NCBI RefSeq assembly: GCF_000686725.1
Contig: NZ_JMLK01000015.1
Span: forward strand, 1-64,000
Source of the DNA: Clostridium akagii DSM 12554
Lineage (GTDB): Bacteria; Bacillota; Clostridia; Clostridiales; Clostridiaceae
Reading direction: 5' to 3'
DNA: 64,000 nt
Below, piece by piece: positions 1 through 8,223 of this stretch. Under the pieces are notes generated by a model. It did not search any database, was not told the origin of the DNA, and saw nothing but the letters and a program-made list of their open reading frames with translations. Both the position numbers and the translations under genes were made by a program. Within the stretch, counting starts at the first letter, position 1; each line of letters starts with the position of its first letter.

Positions 1-2
1 CC

Positions 3-347
3 AGTTCATCTCAGGATTTATTGGATTATATTGAAAAAGATGTTTTAAGTGAATACGCTAATTTCATTAAAATTAGTGAAGAGTATAAAAAAGATGGAGA
101 TACTGTGAAATTATTGGTAGAGAATTTTGCGGAAGTTTCTAAAACTATATCTGATTCAGTAGACCAAATGTCAAGTGCGTTAGATGAGGTTGCTGTAACT
201 GTTACAGATGTGGCAAGGGCTTCGGGTGATATAGTTAAAAATATAGATTCTGTAAGTGAAAAAAGTGATTCCATTTTGAAACAAAATGAAGAGAGTAAGG
301 AAAGTTCTTTGGCTATGGATGAGCATATGAATGAATTTAGGCTCTGA
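3..347 (+). CDS. Methyl-accepting chemotaxis protein, C-terminal fragment (cut by window edge)
   Basis: The reading frame is open from the first bases of the window, so the gene starts upstream and only about 115 C-terminal residues are visible. They form a long heptad-patterned helix rich in Ser, Asp, Glu and Val with no hydrophobic segment. That is what the distal half of the cytoplasmic signalling hairpin of chemoreceptors looks like, where it contacts CheA/CheW and carries methylation sites. Typical phrases are VENFAEVSKTISDSVDQM and VARASGDIVKNIDSV. The ending MNEFRL followed by a stop is usual for a receptor, so the 3' end looks intact. The ligand cannot be inferred because the sensor part lies outside the window. 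Confidence 0.75.
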   Translation, partial: SSSQDLLDYIEKDVLSEYANFIKISEEYKKDGDTVKLLVENFAEVSKTISDSVDQMSSALDEVAVTVTDVARASGDIVKNIDSVSEKSDSILKQNEESKESSLAMDEHMNEFRL

Positions 348-376
348 TATGCTAAGATACATTAAGTATTATAATC

Positions 377-405
377 TTGACAGGATAAATACTTAATGCT
401 AGTAT
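377..405 (+). promoter_or_regulatory. Promoter of the sucrose operon
   Basis: TTGACA at 377-382 and TAGTAT at 400-405 are separated by 17 bases, a sigma-A type promoter. It lies about 100 bases upstream of the fructokinase start, and the predicted transcription start near 412 falls just before the palindrome at 417-432. Confidence 0.6.
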
Positions 406-416
406 AAAACAAGACT

Positions 417-432
417 TTGAATACGTATTCAA
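417..432. promoter_or_regulatory. LacI-type operator (perfect 16-bp palindrome)
   Basis: TTGAATACGTATTCAA is a perfect palindrome with a central CG, the hallmark of LacI/GalR-family operators. It sits directly downstream of the predicted start of transcription, where a bound repressor would block the promoter. A matching half, GAATACG, occurs at 3114-3120 just before the LacI-family gene. The regulator at 3151 is the natural candidate to bind it (inference). Confidence 0.6.
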
Positions 433-504
433 GACTGATGCTTTTTATTGGATAAATACAAATAGGTGGAGTACCATTTCAATATTTTGAAAGGAGTGTT
501 TTTT

Positions 505-1464
505 TTGTTAAATTGTGTATTATGTTTAGGCGAATTGTTAATTGATTTTATTTGTTCAGATGTAAATGAGGGGTTAACTAAAGGGATTAACTTCGTAAAA
601 AAAGCAGGAGGTGCACCAGCTAATGTTACGGCAGCTTTAACAAAGTTAGGAGGAAAAGCTTACTTTGCTGGAAAAGTAGGCAATGATAATTTTGGAGAAT
701 TTTTAAAGGATACATTGGAGCAGACTGGAGTTGATACCTCAATGCTTGTGATGGATAATAACTCAAATACTACTCTTGCGTTTGTTTCATTAAATGAGTA
801 CGGAGAAAGAGATTTTATTTTTAATAGAGGTGCAGATGAACTTTTCACATGGGACGATTTAGACAGTGAAAAATTCAAAAATTTCAATATAATTCACTTT
901 GGATCAGCTACTGCTTTATTAGGAGGACCATCTAAGGATACTTATTTGAAAGTTATGGAACTTGCAAGTGAAAAGCAATCTTTTATATCATTTGATCCAA
1001 ATTACAGAGTAGATTTGTGGAAGGGTAGATTGGATGAATTTATAACGGTATCTAAAAATTGTATAAAATATGCAGACTTTGTTAAAGTGAGTGATGAAGA
1101 AATTCAAATAATAACAGGAAAGAAAAACTTAGAAGATGGCGTTAAAGAATTTCATAATTTAGGTGCAAAACTTGTAGCTGTTACATTAGGAAAAGATGGA
1201 ACATTGATTTCTAATGGAGAAAATGTCAGTATAGTTAGTAGTATAAAAATAAAATCTATTGATTCAACAGGAGCAGGGGATGCTTTTGTAGGAGCATTTC
1301 TTTATAAGATCTCTAAAGAGGAAAATCCTAAAAATCTAATAAATGATTTTGAAAAAATCAAAGAAATGGTTTTATTTAGTAACAAGGTTGGTGCTATGGC
1401 ATGCACTAAACTAGGAGCAATTGATGCTTTACCTACATTAAAAGAAGTAGAACAGTTAAACTAA
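505..1464 (+). CDS. scrK: Fructokinase, PfkB family
   Basis: ATP-dependent kinase making fructose-6-phosphate from the fructose released by sucrose phosphorylase next door. The 319-residue product has the PfkB N-terminal start [10 protein letters not shown], the glycine pair GGAPANV (about residue 34), and the C-terminal catalytic signature [13 protein letters not shown] with the anion-hole GAGD and the catalytic Asp. I choose the TTG at 505 because AAAGGAG (490-496) lies 8 bases before it and the protein then begins one step before the conserved core. A GTG at 466 in the same frame has no ribosome site. It heads an operon with the downstream phosphorylase, with a 26-base gap. PfkB members acting on other sugars cannot be fully excluded, but the neighbour strongly favours fructose. 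Confidence 0.88.
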   Translation: MLNCVLCLGELLIDFICSDVNEGLTKGINFVKKAGGAPANVTAALTKLGGKAYFAGKVGNDNFGEFLKDTLEQTGVDTSMLVMDNNSNTTLAFVSLNEYGERDFIFNRGADELFTWDDLDSEKFKNFNIIHFGSATALLGGPSKDTYLKVMELASEKQSFISFDPNYRVDLWKGRLDEFITVSKNCIKYADFVKVSDEEIQIITGKKNLEDGVKEFHNLGAKLVAVTLGKDGTLISNGENVSIVSSIKIKSIDSTGAGDAFVGAFLYKISKEENPKNLINDFEKIKEMVLFSNKVGAMACTKLGAIDALPTLKEVEQLN

Positions 1465-1490
1465 TTATTTAATATGATAGGAGCATATAC

Positions 1491-2948
1491 ATGGAAATGG
1501 AAAACAAAATAATGTTAATTACTTATGCTGATAGTTTAGGAAAAAATCTCAATGAAATGAACGATATTTTAAAATCTCATTTTAAGGATTGTATTGGAGG
1601 AGTTCATATTCTCCCCTTCTTTCCATCATCAGCTGATAGAGGATTTGCTCCCCTTACCTATGAGGATGTTGATGAGAACTTTGGAACATGGGATGACATG
1701 AAAAATTTAAGTGAAGATTTTTATTTAATGTACGACTTTATGATTAATCATATATCTAGAAGTTCTAAATTCTTCAAAGATTTTGAAAAAAATAAAGATA
1801 ATTCTCTTTATGCTGATTTTTTTATAAGATATAAAGATTTTTGGCCAAGTGGTGCACCAACTCAGAAAGACGTAGATTTAATATATAAAAGAAAACCACG
1901 AGCACCATACATAAACGCAGAATTTGAAGATGGAACAACAGAAAAAGTATGGTGCACTTTTGATAGTGAACAAGTTGACTTAAATGTAGCTTCAGAAGTA
2001 ACAAAAAGGTTTATTGAGGATTCTTTATTAAATATGGTAAATAATAAAGCTTCTATTATAAGGCTTGATGCATTTGCATATGCTACCAAAAGATGTGGGA
2101 CAAGTTGCTTTTTTGTTGAACCGGATACATGGAAATTGTTAGATTATGTTAAGGGTATATTAAAACCATTAAATGTTGAAATACTTCCTGAAATACATGA
2201 ACATTACTCAATTCAGATGAAACTTGCAGAAAAAGGCTATTGGATATATGATTTTGCACTTCCTATGTTATTGCTTCATAGCCTTTACAGCGGATCAAGG
2301 AAAAAGCTTGTTAACTGGTTGAAAATATGCCCCAAAAAACAATTTACAACATTGGATACTCATGATGGTATAGGAATTGTTGATGTTAAAGATCTTTTAA
2401 GTGATGAGGAGATAGAAAAAACAAGGGAATGTTTGTTTTCTAAAGGAGCAAATGTAAAGAAAATATATAACACGGTTGCATATAATAATTTAGATATATA
2501 TCAAGTTAATTGTACTTATTATTCAGCACTTGGAAATAATGATGATGCATATGTACTTGCTAGGGCTATTCAGTTTTTCGCCCCAGGAATACCACAAGTA
2601 TATTATGTTGGGCTTTTAGCGGGTGAAAATGATATTGACCTACTTGAAAAAACTAAAGTAGGTAGAAATATAAATCGTCATTATTATACTAAAGAAGAGG
2701 TTGAAGAAAGTCTTAAAAGACCTATCATGGAAAGAATTATAAATCTTATGAAATTTAGGAATTCATATCCTGCTTTTAATGGTGATATTTTAATTGATGA
2801 TGTGGAAGACAAACAATTATTAAAGATATCTTGGAAAAAAGGAGATTATAAAACAATATTAACGGCTAATATTGCTTCATACAGATTTTCTATAAAATAT
2901 TATTGTTTGGAAACAAAAGAGTATAAAGAATTATTAGGGATATATTAA
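1491..2948 (+). CDS. gtfA: Sucrose phosphorylase (GH13 subfamily 18)
   Basis: Cytosolic enzyme splitting sucrose with phosphate into glucose-1-phosphate and fructose, which saves one ATP compared with hydrolysis. The 485-residue length fits the family. Early signature GGVHILPFFPSSADRGFAP is typical. Catalytic residues of the alpha-amylase fold are visible: nucleophile Asp193 in IIRLDAFAYATK, acid/base Glu234 in EILPEIHEHY, and the transition-state Asp292 in LDTHDGIGIVD. ATAGGAG ends 7 bases before the ATG. It follows scrK in the same transcription unit and is closed by the hairpin at 3017-3051. No sucrose transporter gene is adjacent, so unphosphorylated sucrose must enter through a carrier encoded elsewhere. 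Confidence 0.92.
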   Translation: MEMENKIMLITYADSLGKNLNEMNDILKSHFKDCIGGVHILPFFPSSADRGFAPLTYEDVDENFGTWDDMKNLSEDFYLMYDFMINHISRSSKFFKDFEKNKDNSLYADFFIRYKDFWPSGAPTQKDVDLIYKRKPRAPYINAEFEDGTTEKVWCTFDSEQVDLNVASEVTKRFIEDSLLNMVNNKASIIRLDAFAYATKRCGTSCFFVEPDTWKLLDYVKGILKPLNVEILPEIHEHYSIQMKLAEKGYWIYDFALPMLLLHSLYSGSRKKLVNWLKICPKKQFTTLDTHDGIGIVDVKDLLSDEEIEKTRECLFSKGANVKKIYNTVAYNNLDIYQVNCTYYSALGNNDDAYVLARAIQFFAPGIPQVYYVGLLAGENDIDLLEKTKVGRNINRHYYTKEEVEESLKRPIMERIINLMKFRNSYPAFNGDILIDDVEDKQLLKISWKKGDYKTILTANIASYRFSIKYYCLETKEYKELLGIY

Positions 2949-3016
2949 AAATAAATAACAATAAATAACAATATTATTATTCACTTGGAGTAAAATTTTA
3001 ATTAAAGAATTTTTGG

Positions 3017-3051
3017 ATCAGTTTATTTTAGGGATAAACTGATTTTTTTTT
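3017..3051 (+). terminator. Rho-independent terminator of the sucrose operon
   Basis: A perfect 10-bp stem, ATCAGTTTAT (3017-3026) with ATAAACTGAT (3034-3043), encloses a 7-base loop and runs into eight or nine T residues. Confidence 0.85.
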
Positions 3052-3070
3052 ATTGCCTACATTAAGAATA

Positions 3071-3099
3071 TTGACCTAAAATGTGTTAAATGATAGAAT
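3071..3099 (+). promoter_or_regulatory. Promoter of the LacI-family gene
   Basis: TTGACC (3071-3076) and TAGAAT (3094-3099), 17 bases apart, with TG in the extended -10 position. The half operator GAATACG at 3114-3120 lies just after the predicted start, so autoregulation is plausible. Confidence 0.5.
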
Positions 3100-3150
3100 T
3101 AATCATAATTTATGAATACGAACGCAAAAAAAATATTGGGAGGTTTTCAT

Positions 3151-4143
3151 GTGGTTACAATGAAGTATATTGCGAAAAAGGCTGGGGTGTCTCAGTCAAC
3201 TGTTTCGAGAGTTATAAATGGAAGTGCTCCAGTAAATGCGGAAGTAAGAGAAAAGGTAATGGCATTGATTAAAGAACTTGATTATCAACCTAATATTATT
3301 GCTCAAAGTTTAGTAGGGAACAAGTCATTACTTATAGGTGTAATAATTACGGATATAGCCAATCCATTTTTTCCCGATATCATTAAAATTATTGAGAGTG
3401 AAGCAGCAAAATATGGATACAGTATTATCTTATGTAATACTAACTATGAATTTGAAAAAGAAAAAAAATATATAAATATATTGAAAAGTTATAAGGTGGA
3501 TGGAATCTTAATAGTCCCTTGCAATCAAGAAATGAGTTTAATTAAGTTAAAAAATATTGATATTCCATCGGTGGTAATTACTCAAGACTTAAAGGGATGG
3601 AGTTGTGTATCAATATCTCATTATTCGGCTGGAAAAGATGTAGCAAAACACTTAATTAATATGGGATATTCAAAGTTTGCTTTTGTAGGAAACAATATTG
3701 ACGAAAAAGGTAGAGGATTTAAGGATGAAATACAGATTTCAGGTTTTGATATGAAAAAAAGTTGGAGTAGTATAGACGGAAAACATAACAATTCAATTAG
3801 AGTAAAGTTAGAGAAATACATAATAAATAGTTTGGAAAATGAACGTATAGGTATATTGGCTTATAATGATATACAAGCATTACTTGTTTTACACATTTTA
3901 AAGGGAATAAAAATAGCTGTGCCAGAAAAAGTTGGTTTAGTAGGTTTTGATAACACTTTTATAGGTAAGGAGGTAAGCCCAACTATGAGTAGTGTGGCAC
4001 AACCTATCGAAGAAATAGGAAAACAGTCTATTCAAATTTTGATTGATAAGATAAACCATAAAGAAAAAATAGAGGAAGAACATATAATATTAAAAACAAG
4101 AATTGTAGTCAGAGAATCGAGCTTAAAGTCAAATAAGTATTAA
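3151..4143 (+). CDS. LacI/GalR-family transcriptional regulator (probable sucrose operon repressor)
   Basis: A 330-residue DNA-binding regulator. The N-terminus has the classic LacI helix-turn-helix (KYIAKKAGVSQSTVSRVING), followed by the hinge helix region and a periplasmic-binding-protein-like effector domain starting at SLLIGVIITDIANPFFPDI. GGGAGG (3138-3143) is 7 bases before the GTG at 3151, so that start is preferred over the upstream in-frame ATG at 3112, which has no ribosome site. It sits directly behind scrK and gtfA and a cognate-looking operator precedes scrK, so sucrose or fructose control is likely (inference). Members of the family respond to many sugars, so the effector is not certain. 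Confidence 0.82.
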   Translation: MVTMKYIAKKAGVSQSTVSRVINGSAPVNAEVREKVMALIKELDYQPNIIAQSLVGNKSLLIGVIITDIANPFFPDIIKIIESEAAKYGYSIILCNTNYEFEKEKKYINILKSYKVDGILIVPCNQEMSLIKLKNIDIPSVVITQDLKGWSCVSISHYSAGKDVAKHLINMGYSKFAFVGNNIDEKGRGFKDEIQISGFDMKKSWSSIDGKHNNSIRVKLEKYIINSLENERIGILAYNDIQALLVLHILKGIKIAVPEKVGLVGFDNTFIGKEVSPTMSSVAQPIEEIGKQSIQILIDKINHKEKIEEEHIILKTRIVVRESSLKSNKY

Positions 4144-4279
4144 CTGATTAAGTCAGTCGGCTAAAACAGAAACTTCTTGAATAGCGGAGGTCTGCTACTC
4201 TGTTGTCGTCAATGTAGAATTAGAAGTCTTTAATGGCGTATCTTTAGAGCCCTGTATTTTTTAGTAGGCTCTGAAATTG

Positions 4280-4420
4280 TTAATCTTCATCTACATCTAT
4301 CTTGTTAGCAGTTTGTCTAAAGGTAGCGCCAATTGGAGCAAAAAATAGAACTTGACCACCTCGTCTTGTTGGTTCTTCGACACATATAGATTCACTAGTG
4401 ATTGTAGATTGTGTAAGATT
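4280..4420 (-). pseudogene. Possible relic of a small protein gene (C-terminal piece only)
   Basis: On the minus strand a frame bounded upstream by a stop near 4421 and ending at a TAA at 4280-4282 encodes about 46 residues, including ESICVEEPTRRGGQVLFF and APIGATFRQTANKIDVDED. The composition looks like real protein, with balanced charged residues and a Gly-Gly turn, unlike the shadow frames nearby. There is no start codon with a ribosome site, and the frame closes just upstream. I do not recognise the family. It may be the tail of a decayed gene, or chance. Confidence 0.25.
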
Positions 4421-4550
4421 TCAACAGAAATTTGTGTACAATCTTGGTTTTATCATAATACAATTGCTCCAATGTATATAGTTTATTCACTATTAATGTA
4501 TGCTACTCCTATTTGTTGGCAAAATTATAATACCCAAAGAAATAAATACA

Positions 4551-4593
4551 AAAAGCTATAGCATTTAAAATTAAAGTAAATGCTATAGCTTTT
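4551..4593. repeat. Perfect 17-bp inverted repeat
   Basis: Bases 4551-4567 (AAAAGCTATAGCATTTA) are the exact reverse complement of 4577-4593, with a 9-base spacer. The right arm ends in TTTT but no longer T run follows. It could be a weak bidirectional terminator left over from a lost gene. Confidence 0.6.
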
Positions 4594-4876
4594 ACTTTAA
4601 TTTTGGCAGTTTATTTAAATTGCGATACAAATATGTAGCATAATATTAACAATTGTAGACAATTGTTAAATTTGTAGAAATTACTTTATTTATTCATTAT
4701 AATTAAGACAAATTACGATAGTAGAGAGTTTCTCCGCTAAAACTGAAAGAGATGCTGGAATTATGAATAGTAAAGTTGATGAAGTTGGTTTACAAAGTAA
4801 AACATATGAGTTTGCAATTTTAATAAATACTACGTGTGATAATAAAACTAGTACAGTGATAGATGGGGGAGTACAA

Positions 4877-5563
4877 ATGGCACATATTCTGATTTGTGAT
4901 GATGATCAGGCAGTTCATAGTTCACTTGGCATATATTTGGATGATAATAATTTTTTATATACAAGTGTATACAATGGTGAAGAAGCATTGCAAAAAGCAT
5001 TAGAGGGTAACTTTGATCTTATTATCTTGGATATTATGATGCCTTATACATCAGGAATTGAAGTATGCAAAGAAATACGCAAGGTGTCTAAAGTTCCGAT
5101 TATAATGCTCACTGCAAAAGGAGAGGAAATCGATATTCTTCTTGGACTTGAATTAGGAGCTGATGATTATATTGTAAAACCATTTAATCCAAGGGAAGTA
5201 GTTGCTAGGGTTAAAACCGTGCTTAGAAGGATAGAAGATATAAATGTTAAAAAAGTATCGTCCAATGTTAAATTTGGTGATCTACAAGTCAATGTAGCTA
5301 CTTATAAAGTTATTTTTAATGATGTTTTAATAAGTGCTACACCTAAGGAGATTGAGATATTATTTTTGTTCTTGTCAAATCCAGGGGTTGTGCTATCAAG
5401 AGATGAAATCCTAGATAAGGTATGGGGGGCAGATTATACTTATGTGGATAGGAGGACTATTGATACTCACATAAACAGAATTCGTTCACATCTTCCAAGA
5501 GAATATGCAGAGCGAATTCAATCTGTTTACGGAATTGGATATAAGTTCGAGGGGGGAATATGA
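4877..5563 (+). CDS. OmpR/PhoB-family response regulator
   Basis: A 228-residue two-component regulator. Receiver domain at residues 1-115 with the acidic pair DDD near residue 8, phospho-acceptor Asp52 in LIILDIMMP, Thr in MLTAKG and Lys in VKPF. A C-terminal winged helix follows (RDEILDKVWGADYTYVDRRTIDTHINRIR). The ATG at 4877 has GGGGGAG 5 bases upstream. The frame is open for 38 more codons to 4763, but that extension lacks a ribosome site and would displace the receiver core. The gene overlaps the kinase by four bases (ATGA), so the two are co-translated. The signal is unknown. Confidence 0.9.
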   Translation: MAHILICDDDQAVHSSLGIYLDDNNFLYTSVYNGEEALQKALEGNFDLIILDIMMPYTSGIEVCKEIRKVSKVPIIMLTAKGEEIDILLGLELGADDYIVKPFNPREVVARVKTVLRRIEDINVKKVSSNVKFGDLQVNVATYKVIFNDVLISATPKEIEILFLFLSNPGVVLSRDEILDKVWGADYTYVDRRTIDTHINRIRSHLPREYAERIQSVYGIGYKFEGGI

Positions 5564-6984
5564 AAAAAAAAGAAAAGTATTTAAATATAAAAAGTTCATC
5601 TGTAAAGGTCATTTTTGTTGTTATGTTAATTTTTGTATTGATATCCATTGGACTTACAATCACCCTGTATAGTTTCTATAATGAATATATTCAAGAACGA
5701 TTAAAGGATGCTAATCAAATAATATTTGGAGTTAATACGGGGGTGCTCTGCTCAATGCTTATTACCTTAGTAGTGGTGGGACCAGCGGTTTTGTTTGCAT
5801 CCAAAAAAATCGCGAGTCCACTAGTAGAAATGAAAAAAGTTGCAATAGCCATGTCAGAGGGAGACTTTTCAATTCGTGCTAAGGTAAATTACAGTGGGGA
5901 AATGGGGCAACTTGCAGATACATTAAATAAACTAGCATCAGAGCTCTCCAATACCATTAATTCTCTTACTACAGAGGGGAACTTGCTAAAGCAGATACTG
6001 AACTCCATGGGAGATGGGTTACTTGGATTTGATATAAACCAAAAAATCAATCTAAAAAATCGTACTTTTGAAGAAATGTTTGGTGAAGAAACAAGCTTGA
6101 AAGAATTGCCGGAGGATGTGCGACAAGTAATATTCAAAGTATCTTTGTCAGCAATTGAAAAACAAGAAACAGAGATAGTCACATGTTCCTACAACGAAAG
6201 GAGTATATTAATTTCAGGATCTCCGATACGCTCTGAAGAAAATACCATTGTAGGCACTGTGCTTCTTTTTAAAGATGTTACAGAGGCTAGAAGGCTCGAA
6301 CAAACAAGGCGAGATTATGTAGCAAATGTCTCTCACGAGCTCAGGTCACCTCTTACAGCTGTAAAAGGACTGATTATTCCACTTAAAGAGGGAATGGTAA
6401 AAGATGAATGGAAGAGAAAACACTTTTATGAAATTATCTACAATGAAGTTGAAAGGCTAAACGTATTAGTAAATGATCTATTTGAATTATCAAGATTGCA
6501 GTCAAGAAACACACCTTTTGAAATGCAGATGGTTGATATTTTAGCTATACTATATGATCAGCAGGACAAATTTAAAATGTTAGCAGAAGAAAAAAATATG
6601 CAATTGATTGTAAAAAAAGGTAAATTCCCCATCTATGCTAATGGAAATATCCATCGTATTGCACAAGCTTTGACCATTTTAATAGATAATGCTCTCAAAT
6701 TTGCAAAGGATAGTAGCACTATTACACTATATGCAAAGAAAGAAAAAGAAAAAATTATCGTATGTGTTTGTAACACAGGTTCTCTAATTAAGTCTGAAGA
6801 TTTGCCTTTTATTTTTGATCGTTTTTATAAAGTAGATAAAGCACATAAAGAAGAAGGAGCTGGATTGGGTTTATCCATAGCGAAAGAAGTAATCATGAGA
6901 ATGAATGGAAACATTCATGTCAAAAGTGATATGGAAAATGGAACATGTTTTTGCTTTGAGCTAGAACCGGATAGCTTTAATTGA
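5560..6984 (+). CDS. Membrane sensor histidine kinase with HAMP and PAS domains
   Basis: A 474-residue kinase partnered with the preceding regulator. Order: two membrane helices (about 15-37 and 48-70), a HAMP linker, a PAS-type domain (about 140-240), HisKA with phospho-acceptor His259 in VANVSHELRSPLTAVKG, and the ATPase domain with the N box around NALKFA and the G box GAGLGLSIAKEV. Only about ten residues lie between the two helices, so there is no real extracellular sensor. The signal is probably read by the PAS domain or within the membrane (inference). The downstream AI-2E-family permease gene starts 52 bases later and may be co-transcribed. Confidence 0.9.
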   Translation: MKKKEKYLNIKSSSVKVIFVVMLIFVLISIGLTITLYSFYNEYIQERLKDANQIIFGVNTGVLCSMLITLVVVGPAVLFASKKIASPLVEMKKVAIAMSEGDFSIRAKVNYSGEMGQLADTLNKLASELSNTINSLTTEGNLLKQILNSMGDGLLGFDINQKINLKNRTFEEMFGEETSLKELPEDVRQVIFKVSLSAIEKQETEIVTCSYNERSILISGSPIRSEENTIVGTVLLFKDVTEARRLEQTRRDYVANVSHELRSPLTAVKGLIIPLKEGMVKDEWKRKHFYEIIYNEVERLNVLVNDLFELSRLQSRNTPFEMQMVDILAILYDQQDKFKMLAEEKNMQLIVKKGKFPIYANGNIHRIAQALTILIDNALKFAKDSSTITLYAKKEKEKIIVCVCNTGSLIKSEDLPFIFDRFYKVDKAHKEEGAGLGLSIAKEVIMRMNGNIHVKSDMENGTCFCFELEPDSFN

Positions 6985-7036
6985 AAATGCGTACCAATTT
7001 GGGTGCTTATACAATAAGTATGGAGGAATTAAGTAA

Positions 7037-8179
7037 ATGAAATATGATAAAAAAGTTATAAGCATAGCTAAGTATTTATTAATAATAGTAGCATTTCTGG
7101 TACTTTTAATAAAGTACTCTGAGAAAATCATATCACAATTAAGAAATATTGGTAATGCTGCTTTGCCACTAGTTTCAGGGTTAATAATAGCTTATGTTTT
7201 AAATATATTAATGAAGAAGTTAGAAAAAATATATTTTCCTAAAGTAAGTAATAAATTTATAAAAAAATCCAAAAGAATTGTTTGTATTTTCTTATCCATA
7301 TTGCTAATTATAGGGATGATAGTAATAATAGCTTTAATAGTAATACCACAATTTGTGAATACAGTTTCTGGTATAACAGATGAAATCCCCATAATATTAA
7401 AAAATGTGAAGAATTTTATTACGGTTAATAGTGATAAGTATGAAGTAATTAAAAAAGGGTTAGTAGCACTGCATATAAATATTGATGGGATTTTACAAAG
7501 TATAATGTCTACCGCCTCAGATATACTTAATGACATTTTAAATTCCATTTTTTCATTAATGGGGTCATTAACCAATGGCTTAATGAATTTTATTATTGGA
7601 GTTACTTTTGCTATTTATGCTCTAGTAAATAAAGAAAAATTATTAATGCAGATAAGAAAGGTCATGAGTGCATTCTTAAGAAGCAAGAGCATAGAGAAAA
7701 TAGAATATATTTTTCATGTTATTAATAATACATTTTCAAATTTCATTCTAGGGCAATGTGTGCAAGCTGTTATTAAAGGGTGTTTATGCACGGTTGGAAT
7801 GCTTATATTTGGCTTTCCCTATGCAATTGCAGTTGGTGCTTTTATAGGTGTTACCGGATTGATTCCAGTTTTGGGTACATATTTAGGAGCAGCGTTAGGA
7901 GCTTTTATGGTTGTCACAGTAAGTCCAATGAGTGCATTATTGTTCTTGATTTTTATATTTATACTAGATCAACTGGAAAGCAATCTTATTTATCCAAGGG
8001 TAGTAGGGTTAAGCATAGGCTTGCCTGGAATTTGGGTGTTTGGTGCAATTATAGTAGGTGGCGAATTAGGAGGAATTGTTGGTATGCTTTTGAGTGTTCC
8101 TATAGTCGCAAGTATTTACAAATTTTTTGTCGATAAAGTTAACAATCGTTTGAGTGATAATCAAATCAAATCTGAATAG
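7037..8179 (+). CDS. AI-2E family transporter (PF01594 permease)
   Basis: A 380-residue polytopic membrane protein with about seven to eight hydrophobic helices. A pair near the N-terminus (residues 8-26, 36-55) is followed by a helix at about 82-105, a long soluble-looking middle part, and a cluster of helices after residue 180. The late helices carry family-like stretches such as VTGLIPVLGTYLGAALGAF and LDQLESNLIYPRVVG. Family members export peptides, ions or signalling molecules, and most are not autoinducer-2 exporters despite the name. GGAGG precedes the ATG. It lies behind the two-component pair, so it may be its target. Confidence 0.85.
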   Translation: MKYDKKVISIAKYLLIIVAFLVLLIKYSEKIISQLRNIGNAALPLVSGLIIAYVLNILMKKLEKIYFPKVSNKFIKKSKRIVCIFLSILLIIGMIVIIALIVIPQFVNTVSGITDEIPIILKNVKNFITVNSDKYEVIKKGLVALHINIDGILQSIMSTASDILNDILNSIFSLMGSLTNGLMNFIIGVTFAIYALVNKEKLLMQIRKVMSAFLRSKSIEKIEYIFHVINNTFSNFILGQCVQAVIKGCLCTVGMLIFGFPYAIAVGAFIGVTGLIPVLGTYLGAALGAFMVVTVSPMSALLFLIFIFILDQLESNLIYPRVVGLSIGLPGIWVFGAIIVGGELGGIVGMLLSVPIVASIYKFFVDKVNNRLSDNQIKSE

Positions 8180-8223
8180 TTGTTAGTACTAATAATCAAT
8201 TAGCCAAAGGAGGATTTCATTTT

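Larger units (their letters stand above)
4144..4876. other. Gene-poor block with hairpins and relic sequence
   Basis: These 730 bases carry no convincing intact gene. The first 130 bases are GC-richer than the surroundings and hold a hairpin (AGAGCC 4246-4251 with GGCTCT 4267-4272). On the minus strand an open frame of 47 codons ends at 4280. A perfect 17-bp inverted repeat lies at 4551-4593. The last stretch, 4620-4876, is AT-rich leader for the response regulator. A reading frame on the + strand from 4352 to 4561 is rich in Cys, Tyr and Trp and has no ribosome site, so I do not call it. Confidence 0.6.

Noticed and set aside
4352-4561. 69-codon + strand frame with many Cys, Tyr and Trp
   Set aside because: No ribosome site and unusual composition for this genome. 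The opposite strand has the more protein-like relic.
4763-4876. N-terminal extension of the response regulator to an ATG at 4763
   Set aside because: The extension lacks a ribosome site and any receiver homology. ATG 4877 has a strong site and gives the normal length.
7192-7575. 127-codon open frame antisense to the AI-2E permease
   Set aside because: Shadow frame of a hydrophobic coding region. The sense strand has a clear family match.
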